DNA from: Methylobacterium sp. J-077
Lineage (GTDB): Bacteria > Pseudomonadota > Alphaproteobacteria > Rhizobiales > Beijerinckiaceae
Direction of reading: 5' to 3'
Assembly (NCBI RefSeq): GCF_022829365.1
Contig: NZ_JAKSYJ010000114.1
Location: 210,711 to 274,710, forward strand
Length of the DNA stretch: 64,000 nucleotides
The translations under genes and the position numbers were made by a program. Position 1 is the first letter of the stretch, and each line of letters starts with the position of its first letter. Positions 33,316 through 41,627 of this stretch are shown here, piece by piece. A model generated the notes under the pieces. It had not been told where the DNA came from and did not search any database. It saw nothing but the letters and a program-made list of their open reading frames with translations.

Positions 33316-35168
33316 CGGGGCCGGCGCCTCTCACCTTTGGAGGGAACCCGGCTCGCACCTCTGAAGATGAAGCGGGGGTTCCCTCTCCCGTGCGGGAGAG
33401 GGGGTCCGTTGCGGCCAGCGGAGGCCGATCGATCAGTCCCGCCGCTTTCGCGGGAGAACGTGGCGAGCTGAGCAACGGCGACGTCCCACAGGGAAAGCGT
33501 GCGCCCGGAAATACCGAAGCGCCTCGAAAGATCTGGCCCGATGCCCTGCGCGCCGCCCGCCTCCTCGCCACCGATCCGCACGGCTTCGGCGGCGCAGTGT
33601 TGCGGGCCGGGCCGGGGCCGGTCCGCGACCGCTGGCTCGACGGCCTGCGGGCTGCTCTGCCCCCCGGGACGCCGTGGCGGCGGCTGCCGCCGGGGATCGG
33701 CGACGACAGCCTGCTCGGCGGCCTCGACCTCGCCGCGACCCTGGCGGCCGGCCGGCCGGTGGCGCGGGCCGGCCTGCTGGCGGAAGCCGATGGCGGGCTG
33801 ATCGTCATGCCCATGGCTGAGCGGCTGCCACCCGGCATCGCGGCCCGTCTGGCGGCTGCCCTCGACACCGGCACCGCCTCGGAAAGCCCGGCGCGCTTCG
33901 GCCTCGTGCTGCTCGACGAGGGCGAGGGCGACGAGACCGTGGCGGAGGCCCTGGCCGACCGCCTCGCCTTCCGGATCGACCTGAGCGGCGTCGGGATCGC
34001 GGATTGCGACACGCCTGCCGTCGCCGCAGACACCGATCCCGGCGCCCCGGAGCTCGACCCGCTCGGCACGCTGTGCCGGCTGGCCGAAGCGCTCGGCGTC
34101 GCGTCCTTACGCGGGCCGATCCTGGCGGCCCGGGTCGCGCGGGCGCTGGCGGCGGAAGAGCCGGTCGGCACGGACGCGATCACGGCCGCCGCTCGTCTGG
34201 TCCTGGCCCCCCGCGCCATGCGCCTGCCGACGCCGGAGGAGGCCGAGGCGCCCCCCCCGCCGTCGACGGAGGATGGCCCTACGGAGGACACCACGGATCC
34301 GGCCCCGCTCGATGCGGCCGAGGACCGCGTGCTCGAGGCGGTGCGGGCGGCGATCCCGGCAAACCTTCTGGATCAGCTGCTGGCGGGGGGCGTGCGTCTC
34401 GCGACCGCCAAGGCCGGCCGGGTCGGCCAGCCGGCGGCGGCGCGCACCGGGCGACCGATCGGCAGCCGGCGCGGCGACCCGCGGCGGGGGCGCCTCGACC
34501 TGCTAGCGACCCTGCGGGCGGCAGCCCCGTGGCAGGCCCTGCGGCGTGCGGAGGGGGAAACCCGCCCGATCGTGGTCCGGCGGGACGATCTGCGGATCCG
34601 GATCCTGCGGCAGCGGACCGAAACCACCACGGTGTTCTGCGTCGACGCCTCGGGTTCGGCCGCCCTGGAGCGGCTGGCCGAGGCCAAGGGCGCGGTCGAG
34701 CTGCTGCTGGCCGAGGCCTATGTCCGGCGCGACCGGGTGGCGCTGGTGGCGTTCCGCGGCAGCACGGCGGAACTGGTCCTGCCGCCGACCCGCTCGCTGA
34801 CCCGGGCCAAGCGCGGCCTCTCGGGCCTGCCGGGCGGAGGCGGCACGCCGCTGGCGGCGGGGATCGATGCGGCGCTGAGCGTGGCGCTCGGCGTCCGCCG
34901 GAGCGGCAGCCGGCCCGTGATCGTGCTGCTGACGGATGGACGCGCCAACGTCGCGCGTTCGGGGGAGGGCGGCCGCGCCCGAGCCGGAGCGGAAGCCCTG
35001 CAGGCGGCCCGCGCGCTCCGCACGGCCGGCTTGCCGGCCCTGGTGATCGATACCGGCGCCCGGGGCGAAGGCGCACGCGCGGTCGCAGATGCGATGGCCG
35101 CCCGATACCTGGCTCTGCCCCGAGCCGATGCCGGCCTGCTCAGCGTGGCGGTGCGGGCCGCGCTCTGA
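33312..35168 (+). CDS. bchD: Magnesium chelatase subunit D with repeat-derived N-terminal extension
   Basis: 618 residues. From residue 72 it is a normal BchD: a degenerate AAA+ half, an acidic/Pro linker (about 310-335, EEAEAPPPPSTEDG) and a C-terminal von Willebrand A domain with the MIDAS motif DASGS. Residues about 8-71 (for example GVPSPVRERGSVAASGG and AGERGELSNG) are coded by palindromic repeat sequence and are not seen in the family. The overlap with bchI (GTGA) fixes the start, so the extension should be translated. Confidence 0.95.
   Translation: MTGPAPLTFGGNPARTSEDEAGVPSPVRERGSVAASGGRSISPAAFAGERGELSNGDVPQGKRAPGNTEAPRKIWPDALRAARLLATDPHGFGGAVLRAGPGPVRDRWLDGLRAALPPGTPWRRLPPGIGDDSLLGGLDLAATLAAGRPVARAGLLAEADGGLIVMPMAERLPPGIAARLAAALDTGTASESPARFGLVLLDEGEGDETVAEALADRLAFRIDLSGVGIADCDTPAVAADTDPGAPELDPLGTLCRLAEALGVASLRGPILAARVARALAAEEPVGTDAITAAARLVLAPRAMRLPTPEEAEAPPPPSTEDGPTEDTTDPAPLDAAEDRVLEAVRAAIPANLLDQLLAGGVRLATAKAGRVGQPAAARTGRPIGSRRGDPRRGRLDLLATLRAAAPWQALRRAEGETRPIVVRRDDLRIRILRQRTETTTVFCVDASGSAALERLAEAKGAVELLLAEAYVRRDRVALVAFRGSTAELVLPPTRSLTRAKRGLSGLPGGGGTPLAAGIDAALSVALGVRRSGSRPVIVLLTDGRANVARSGEGGRARAGAEALQAARALRTAGLPALVIDTGARGEGARAVADAMAARYLALPRADAGLLSVAVRAAL
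33381..33402. repeat. GC-rich hairpin repeat inside bchD
   Basis: CCCTCTCCCG-TG-CGGGAGAGGG is a perfect 10-bp stem with a 2-bp loop, and a second short hairpin follows at about 33438-33455. It is related to the units inside the PucC-family gene and at 48351-48450. Translated in frame as PSPVRERG. Confidence 0.8.
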
Positions 35169-35558
35169 GCGATATTCTACGGCCTGTCCGAGCCGGGTCG
35201 ACGATTAGAGGGGATGACCGGCGCCGAGATCGGCGACACGCTGGTTGTGGGACATCCAGGCGTTCAGCATCTCGCGGAACAGGCCACGGAAGTTCCAGCG
35301 GCCCGCGGTCGAGCCGGCGAAGTGATGGGTCGAGGAGGTGAAGACGATCATGGCCGGTTCCAACGGTGAGAGATGCGCGGTGCCTGCGTTCGGCCCTGTG
35401 ATGCGCCTGTTGCTGCGTCGCAGCAATCCGAGTTGCGGCAGCTGTGGCATGCGGTTTCCGCATGCATTCTCAATGCCTTACGAAATACTTCCAATCCGGC
35501 ACGATAGCGCTGAGGTCCACGGCGCCGTCACGTTTGGTGCACCGCAGGATACAAGCCG
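35169..35558. other. 390-bp gap between bchD and bchO
   Basis: In other purple bacteria bchD and bchO are adjacent or overlapping. Here 390 bp intervene. A 48-codon minus-strand frame (35205-35351) with some protein-like character (GRWNFRGLFREMLNAWM) is the only candidate, and it lacks a clear ribosome site. An origin by insertion is possible, but no inverted repeats or duplications were found at the ends. Confidence 0.5.
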
Positions 35559-36464
35559 GTGCTAAGCTTCAAAGAGTTGGACCGGCCCGACTGGGCGGTC
35601 GAGGGCCGGGATTGGCCGCACCGGGCGGCGAGCCGCTTCGTCGAGGCGGCGGGCCTGCGCTGGCATGTCCAGGAGTTCGGCCGCGCCGAGGCGCCGGTGC
35701 TGCTGCTCCTGCACGGGACCGGGGCCGCCACCCATTCCTGGCGCGGGCTGGCGCCGCTCCTGGCCCAGAGCTTCTTCGTGATCGCACCGGACCTGCCGGG
35801 CCATGGCTTCACCGATCCCCTGCCGGATTCGGGCTTGTCGCTGCCCGGCATGGCCCGGGCGGTAGCGGACCTCGTGGCGGCGCTCGGACGCCCACCTGTC
35901 GTGGCGGCCGGTCACTCGGCCGGGGCGGCGGTGCTGGCGCGGATGTGCCTGGACGGCGCGATCGCGCCCCGGCTGCTGGTCGCCTTCAACGGCGCGCTGG
36001 CGCCGCTGCCCGGGGCGGCGAGCCTGCTGTTTCCCGGCATGGCCCGGCTGCTGTTCCTCAATCCGTTCACCCCGAAGATCTTCGCCTGGACGGCGGACCG
36101 GTCCGCCGCCAAGCGGCTGATCGAGGGCACCGGCTCGCGCCTCGATCCGCAGGGTGTCGATCTCTACCGGCGGCTCTTCGCCCGGGCCGGCCATGTCCGT
36201 GGGGCGCTCGGCATGATGGCGAACTGGGATCTCGCCGGGCTGCACCGGGCCCTGCCAGGCTTGACGACCCGCACCCTGCTGATCGTCGGCGGCGACGACC
36301 GGGCGATCCTGCCGGACACCGCGTTCACGCTGCGCGACCGCTTGCCCGACGCCCGGGTTGCGCTGATCCGGGGGCTCGGCCATCTCGCCCACGAGGAAGC
36401 GCCCGAGCGCGTCGCCGAGGTGCTGCTTGAGGAGGCGCGGAGTCTCGGCGTCCTCGGACCCTGA
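35559..36464 (+). CDS. bchO: Magnesium chelatase accessory alpha/beta hydrolase
   Basis: 301 residues from a GTG. Alpha/beta hydrolase with nucleophile elbow GHSAGAA and a C-terminal GLGHLAHEE carrying the catalytic His. BchO follows bchI-bchD in most photosynthesis clusters and is thought to assist Mg chelation, though its reaction is not established. It is the last gene of the superoperon and is separated from bchD by a gap. Confidence 0.9.
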   Translation: MLSFKELDRPDWAVEGRDWPHRAASRFVEAAGLRWHVQEFGRAEAPVLLLLHGTGAATHSWRGLAPLLAQSFFVIAPDLPGHGFTDPLPDSGLSLPGMARAVADLVAALGRPPVVAAGHSAGAAVLARMCLDGAIAPRLLVAFNGALAPLPGAASLLFPGMARLLFLNPFTPKIFAWTADRSAAKRLIEGTGSRLDPQGVDLYRRLFARAGHVRGALGMMANWDLAGLHRALPGLTTRTLLIVGGDDRAILPDTAFTLRDRLPDARVALIRGLGHLAHEEAPERVAEVLLEEARSLGVLGP

Positions 36465-36564
36465 ACCGAGGCCGGCGGGACTGGCGCCGGCCTTGCCTGG
36501 ATCGTAGAGCCAACCGCAGGCTGTGAGACCTGCGGCATAGCCGGGAATAGGAGTTGTCGGGACG

Positions 36565-37347
36565 ATGGCGAGACCCGTGATCGGCGTCATCGGAAACGCC
36601 CGCCTGCTCGACAACCGGTTCACGGCCCAGATCGTCGGTGAGAACAACCTCCGCGCGCTGGCCGAAGTGGCCGGAGCCCTGCCGCTGGTGTTCGCCGGCT
36701 GCCCGGCGATCACCGATCTCGGCGACCTCCTCGACACGGTGGACGGCATCCTGCTCACCGGTGGGCGGGCCAACGTCCATCCGACCCACTTCAGGACCGA
36801 GCCGCACCCGGCGCACGAGCCCTACGACGAGGCCCGTGACGCGACGGCGCTGCCGCTGATCGAGGCCTGCATCGCCCGCGGCGTGCCGCTGTTCGGCATC
36901 TGCCGCGGCTTCCAGGAGATGAACGTCGCCTTCGGCGGCAGCCTGCATCCGGAGATCCGCGACATACCCGGTCGTCTCAACCACCGGATGCCGCGGCTCG
37001 AGAACGGCGAGATCCACCCGGACCTGGAAGTCGTTTTTGCCGAACGCCACGCGGTTCGTCTCACCCGCGGCGGCGCCTTCGCGCGGTTGCTCGGGCGCGA
37101 GACGATCCGGGTGAACTCCCTGCACGGCCAGGGCATCCTGGAGCCGGGCGCCCGCATCGTGATCGAGGGCATCGCCGAGGACGACACGATCGAGGCGATC
37201 CGCATTGCCGACGCGCCGGGCTTCGCCCTGGGCGTGCAGTGGCACCCGGAGCACGACGCCACGACGAACCCGATCAACCGCGCGCTGTTCGAGGCGTTCG
37301 GGGCCGCGGCGGCACGGCGGCGGGCCGAAGCGGGCAGCCGGCGCTGA
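36565..37347 (+). CDS. Class I glutamine-amidotransferase-like hydrolase (PuuD type)
   Basis: 260 residues. The nucleophile is Cys113 in GICRGFQEMN, with the catalytic His/Glu in GVQWHPEHD (about 228-236), as in gamma-glutamyl-GABA hydrolase PuuD. PuuD hydrolyses gamma-glutamyl amides in putrescine breakdown. No other puu gene is present. It precedes the YqcI/DUF1989 pair on the same strand, so the substrate may be another gamma-glutamyl or amidino compound. Confidence 0.85.
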   Translation: MARPVIGVIGNARLLDNRFTAQIVGENNLRALAEVAGALPLVFAGCPAITDLGDLLDTVDGILLTGGRANVHPTHFRTEPHPAHEPYDEARDATALPLIEACIARGVPLFGICRGFQEMNVAFGGSLHPEIRDIPGRLNHRMPRLENGEIHPDLEVVFAERHAVRLTRGGAFARLLGRETIRVNSLHGQGILEPGARIVIEGIAEDDTIEAIRIADAPGFALGVQWHPEHDATTNPINRALFEAFGAAAARRRAEAGSRR

Positions 37348-37640
37348 GCTGAGTCCCGCCGGCAATACGTCCGGCGAAGTTACGGTGTCGTTCCTGGAGC
37401 ATTCGTGTGTGAGCAGACGGAGTCTTGCCCACCTTAATCTATGTTTGGACGGCTACCGAACACTTCGGCACTTCCTTTGAACGCCCCGAAGATTCTTCGC
37501 GTGACGACGTTCGATTCACCTTTTCCCCGGACGACCTGTCGCAGGAGGGAACAGCGATCTGCAACCGGGGTTGCCCGAGTCCCGAACAGTGGTTGCCTCC
37601 TCCCGAGGCACACCTGCGCAGATCTTGAGCCATCGCCCGC

Positions 37641-38399
37641 ATGCAGTTTCCCCGCGACGACGACGAGCATCCGCGCGCCCAGGCGTTTCGCGACTTCATC
37701 CGGAATCCGCCGTTCCCCTGCGTCGGCGCCAAGTCGGCCCTGTCGCGCGGGCGTATGAAGATCGTCGTGGCCTGGGACATCACCTCGGGCTGGGACGACA
37801 TGCGGATCTACCCGGCGCTGCTCGCCTTCGTGGCGCGCTACCGGGAGACCCCCGACCTGTTCCAGAGCTTCGCGGTGGTGTTCGAGGGGCCCGGCGACCT
37901 CTCGGAGGAGGCGTTCGAGCAGAATCTCTGGGCGCGGGCGCAATCGCTCACCGACAAGGATGCCTGGCTCGGCCAGCCCCACGATTCCCGAGTGGCGGAC
38001 GATCCGGATAACCCGCACTTCTCTCTGAGCTTCGGCGGCGAGGCGTTCTTCGTGGTCGGTCTGCATCCGAACGCGAGCCGGCCGGCCCGGCAATTCTCCT
38101 CGCCGGTGCTGGTGTTCAACCTGCATGCCCAGTTCGAGCGCCTGCGCGCCGAGGGCCGCTACGAGAAGCTGCGCGCCTCGATCCTGGAGCGCGACGAGGC
38201 GTTGGCCGGCAGCCTCAACCCGATGCTGGCGCGCCACGGCGAGACCTCCGAAGCGCGCCAGTACAGCGGGCGCGTGGTCGGCGCCGAGTGGCGGTGCCCG
38301 ATGCAGGGCCGCCCCGCGGCGCCCGCCACCCCGGCGGCTGATGACTGGCATCCGTTGGCGCTGCCGCGCGACGGCCTCATCCCGAATAACAGCGCCTGA
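37641..38399 (+). CDS. YqcI/YcgG-family protein (GntA-like haem N-hydroxylase)
   Basis: 252 residues with the family motifs FPCVGAKSAL (about 25-34) and RPARQFSSPVLVFNLHAQFERLR (about 155-177). The YqcI/YcgG family includes GntA, a haem-dependent enzyme of guanitoxin synthesis that N-hydroxylates a guanidino group. Other members are uncharacterised. It is followed after 62 bp by a DUF1989 gene, a family tied to guanidine/urea chemistry. The inference is oxidation of a guanidino or related N-compound; the substrate is unknown. Confidence 0.78.
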   Translation: MQFPRDDDEHPRAQAFRDFIRNPPFPCVGAKSALSRGRMKIVVAWDITSGWDDMRIYPALLAFVARYRETPDLFQSFAVVFEGPGDLSEEAFEQNLWARAQSLTDKDAWLGQPHDSRVADDPDNPHFSLSFGGEAFFVVGLHPNASRPARQFSSPVLVFNLHAQFERLRAEGRYEKLRASILERDEALAGSLNPMLARHGETSEARQYSGRVVGAEWRCPMQGRPAAPATPAADDWHPLALPRDGLIPNNSA

Positions 38400-38462
38400 G
38401 GCGCCGGATCGCGGCGGCGCCTGCGGCGTTGCCGGCTGGAGCCTTACGGGAGCGGAGACATC

Positions 38463-39059
38463 ATGGACCTAGCGGACGTGCAGCAGATCGAGCCGCGCTC
38501 AGGCGTCGCGTTCACCCTCGACCGAGGGCAGCGCCTGACCGTGATCGACCCGCGCGGCGAGCAGGTGGCCGATCTCGTCGCCTACAACCGCCACGACACG
38601 GGCGAAGTGATCTCGTCCGGGCGGACCCTCGACTATGCCAGCCGGATCTACCTGACCACCGGCGATCCGCTCTACTCGAACCGCTCGAACGTGCTGCTGC
38701 GCATCGTCGAGGACACGGTCGGGCGCCACGACTTCCTGCTGACGCCGTGCTCGGCCGACACGTTCCGGATCATCTACGGCGACACGGATCCGCATCGCGG
38801 CTGCTTCGGCAACCTCGCCGCGGCGCTCGCCCCCTACGGCATCGAACCGGACGCGATCCCGGTGGCTTTCAATTGCTTCATGAACGTGCCGATCGACGGG
38901 ACGACCGGGGCGCTGACCGTCGCGCCGCCGCTGAGTCGGGCCGGCGACCGAATCGTGTTCACCGCGGAGACCGACCTGATCATCGGCCTGACCGCCTGCT
39001 CGGCGCTGCAATCGAACAACGGCAGCTTCAAGCCAATTCATTATCGGATCGAAGTATAG
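38463..39059 (+). CDS. DUF1989 (urea carboxylase-associated) protein
   Basis: 198 residues. Conserved cysteines sit in LLTPCSADT, DPHRGCFGN, AFNCFMNV and LTACSALQSNNG, the typical DUF1989 pattern. Two DUF1989 proteins together form carboxyguanidine deiminase (CgdAB) in guanidine degradation; single-gene relatives have unknown roles. A GGAGCGGAGAC site precedes the ATG. Pairing with a YqcI/YcgG gene suggests the two act on the same guanidino-type compound. Confidence 0.82.
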   Translation: MDLADVQQIEPRSGVAFTLDRGQRLTVIDPRGEQVADLVAYNRHDTGEVISSGRTLDYASRIYLTTGDPLYSNRSNVLLRIVEDTVGRHDFLLTPCSADTFRIIYGDTDPHRGCFGNLAAALAPYGIEPDAIPVAFNCFMNVPIDGTTGALTVAPPLSRAGDRIVFTAETDLIIGLTACSALQSNNGSFKPIHYRIEV

Positions 39060-39362
39060 ATCCCATCGCTGCCGTCAATTCTTGACAGTCTGAAATGAAT
39101 TTTGTATTTTTTCTCCAACGAATCTTGTTATGATATGAATTTAGCGAGCTATTAGCTTGCGACATACACAATAAGACTTGTTCAGGCCCGAGGCGCGACC
39201 AAAAAAAGCCGGCAACGACCGGTGTGGAGTTTATGTTTACCAATCCTGTGTCTATCTTTCGCTCCGGATCAGCTCCGGGGGGTACATGGTGCCGCGTGCG
39301 GTGCCGCCCCCGACGCTGAAAGCTCCCGACGGCCCGCCTTCCGTCCCGTTCCCGGTGCTCCG
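39060..39362. other. 303-bp AT-rich leader of the chemoreceptor gene
   Basis: Bases 39080-39180 are far more AT-rich than the surroundings. They contain TTGACA (39082-39087) and TATGAT (39129-39134), but not at a standard promoter spacing. Any alternative factor cannot be named from this. No gene was seen. Confidence 0.45.
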
Positions 39363-41102
39363 ATGACACGCTCGCAGACCAACCGCTCGCCCGGGGGCCA
39401 CACCGCGCCACGGTGGAGCCTCTCGAACGTCGCGCTGCGCCACAAGCTGGCGGCGGTGATGGCCCTGGTGCTGGCTGCGGTCGGCGCCTTGAGCGGCCTG
39501 AACTACTTCGACACCCGCGCCTCGGCACTCGAAGACCGCGCGCTGATGACGAAGAACCTCGGCGACGTCGCGCAGAGCCTGCTCGCCCACTACGAGGCGC
39601 TGGCGTCGACCGGCCGGATGCCACTCGATCAGGCCCAGAAGGCCGCCCTCGACGCAGTCAGCGCGCTGCGTTTCGGCAACGCGGATTATTTCTTCGTCCT
39701 CGATACGGAGGGTCGGCTGATCGCCAACGCGTTCAACGCCAAGAATGTCGGCAAAGTGGTGCTGGATCAGACCGACGTGCCGGGCGGCAAGCGTTACTTC
39801 GCCGAGATGGTCGAGGTGGCCAAGCGCGACGGTGCCGGCTTCGTCGATTACATGAAGCCGCGCGCCGGCGGGACCGAGCCGGTCGAGAAGGTCGTGAGCG
39901 TGCAGATGTTCAAGCCCTGGGGCTGGATCGTCGCCGCCGGCCTCTACCGGGACGATGTCCACGCCGCCGTGCGCAATCGCGCGCTGACCAACGTCGTGTG
40001 GTCGGCGGGCCTCGTGATCCCGGTCCTGGCGCTACTCCTGCTCATCGGCAACGGCCTGTCGCGGCCGATCGTGCGCCTGACCGAGGCCATGCGGGCACTC
40101 GCGGGCGGCGACCTCGCGGTGCTGGTCGCGGATCAAGAGCGCGGTGACGAAGTCGGCGCGATGGCGCGGGCCGTGCAGGTGTTCAAGGACGCGCTCAACG
40201 CCAAGCGGGCGGGCGAGGCGGCCGCCGCCGCCGAGAACGCCGCCAAGCTGCGCCGGGCCCAGGCGCTGGACGAGCTCACCGGCCGGTTCGACGCGCATGT
40301 CGGCGCCCTGACGCAGAGCCTGTCCGCGTCCGCCGTGGAGATGGAAGCCACCGCCCGGGAGATGACCCGCACCGCGGCCCGCACCACCGAACAGTCCGGC
40401 CGGGTCGCCGCCGCCTCCGAGCAGACATCGAGCAACGTCCAGACTGTGGCCGCCGCCAGCGAAGAAATGGCCGCCTCGATCCAGGAGATCGCGTCCCGGG
40501 TCGCCCGATCCTCGACCATGGCCGACCGGGCCAGCGTCGACGCGGCCCGCACCAACGCGCTGATGCAGGTCCTGTCCCGGGGCACGGACCAGATCAGCGA
40601 GGTGATGGGCCTGATCGCCGGTATCGCCGGGCAGACCAACCTCTTGGCCCTCAACGCGACCATCGAGGCCGCCCGGGCCGGCGAGGCCGGCAGGGGTTTT
40701 GCCGTGGTGGCCGGCGAGGTGAAGGCCCTGGCGGCCCAGACCGCCAAGGCCACCGACACGATCGCCGGACAGATCGCCGCCATCCAGAGCGAGACCCGGA
40801 ACGCCGTCGAGTCGATCCAGACGATCGGCGGCACGATCGACACGATGCGCACGGTGGCGCTGAGCGTAGCCGCGGCCATGGAGGCGCAGGGGGCTGCGAC
40901 GAGCGAGATCGTCCGGAACGTCACCCAGGCAGCGCAGGGGACGCAGGCGGTCAGCCTCGACATCGTGGAGGTCCGCGAGGCCGCCGGCGAGACCGGCGCC
41001 GCCGCTGGCCAGGTTCTGAGCGCCGCGCAGGATCTGGCGCGCTACGCCTCCGGGTTGGGCCAGGAGGTGACCACGTTCCTGGCGGCGGTGAAGGCCGCCT
41101 GA
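39363..41102 (+). CDS. Methyl-accepting chemotaxis protein with single cache domain
   Basis: 579 residues. Order: TM1 (about 32-50), a periplasmic sCache_2-type sensor (about 55-205; DYFFVLDTEGRLIANAF and FKPWGWIVAAGLYRDDV), TM2 (about 213-233), HAMP (about 235-290), then the cytoplasmic signalling domain with the hairpin tip GIAGQTNLLALNATIEAARAG. Single-cache receptors of this kind often bind small organic acids or pyruvate-like ligands. It is a single gene, and no che operon is near. Confidence 0.93.
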   Translation: MTRSQTNRSPGGHTAPRWSLSNVALRHKLAAVMALVLAAVGALSGLNYFDTRASALEDRALMTKNLGDVAQSLLAHYEALASTGRMPLDQAQKAALDAVSALRFGNADYFFVLDTEGRLIANAFNAKNVGKVVLDQTDVPGGKRYFAEMVEVAKRDGAGFVDYMKPRAGGTEPVEKVVSVQMFKPWGWIVAAGLYRDDVHAAVRNRALTNVVWSAGLVIPVLALLLLIGNGLSRPIVRLTEAMRALAGGDLAVLVADQERGDEVGAMARAVQVFKDALNAKRAGEAAAAAENAAKLRRAQALDELTGRFDAHVGALTQSLSASAVEMEATAREMTRTAARTTEQSGRVAAASEQTSSNVQTVAAASEEMAASIQEIASRVARSSTMADRASVDAARTNALMQVLSRGTDQISEVMGLIAGIAGQTNLLALNATIEAARAGEAGRGFAVVAGEVKALAAQTAKATDTIAGQIAAIQSETRNAVESIQTIGGTIDTMRTVALSVAAAMEAQGAATSEIVRNVTQAAQGTQAVSLDIVEVREAAGETGAAAGQVLSAAQDLARYASGLGQEVTTFLAAVKAA

Positions 41103-41213
41103 AGGTGGCAGACCGGGCGAGGCGCATCACAACCCTGGAGTGGTAGACGGCACCGGGCCCGGTCAGCAACCGTGCGGGTTCCGGATGGCTCACGCTCGCA
41201 AGGGACCGGCCCG

Positions 41214-41597
41214 ATGCGTTTCGCCCATGTCGCCCTGTGGACCCACGACCTGGATACGGCCGCGGCCTTCTGGCGGCGCTATTTCGATGCCGAAGTCGGC
41301 GCGCCGTACCACAGCCAGCGGCAGAAGGGATTCGTGTCCCGGTTCGTCACCCTGCCCGGGGACGGCGCGCAAATCGAACTGATGACGGCGCCCTGGGTCG
41401 CAGACGGGGCTCACGACGCGCGCGTGGGCTGGACGCATGTGGCGATCGCCCTCGGCGGCGTCGAGGCCGTCGACGCCCTCGCGGCCCGCTGCGCGAAGGA
41501 TGGCTGCCTCACGTCGCCGCCGCGCTGCACCGGCGATGGTTTCTACGAGGCGGTGATCGCCATGCCGGACGGGACGCCGATCGAGATCACCGACTGA
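41214..41597 (+). CDS. Glyoxalase/VOC-fold protein
   Basis: 127 residues from the ATG 41214, which gives the canonical MRFAHVALWTHDLDTAAAFW start of a vicinal-oxygen-chelate fold. Metal-type positions are visible (H5; E in QIELM; H in THVAI; E in PIEIT), as in lactoylglutathione lyases. The reaction cannot be set from sequence. It converges with the P450 gene. Confidence 0.85.
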   Translation: MRFAHVALWTHDLDTAAAFWRRYFDAEVGAPYHSQRQKGFVSRFVTLPGDGAQIELMTAPWVADGAHDARVGWTHVAIALGGVEAVDALAARCAKDGCLTSPPRCTGDGFYEAVIAMPDGTPIEITD

Positions 41598-41627
41598 ACG
41601 GAAGCGGAGTAGATCGGGCGAATCCCG

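Noticed and set aside
35205..35351. 48-codon minus-strand frame between bchD and bchO
   Set aside because: It has some protein-like residues but no clear ribosome site and no recognised relative. It is mentioned in the gap entry only.
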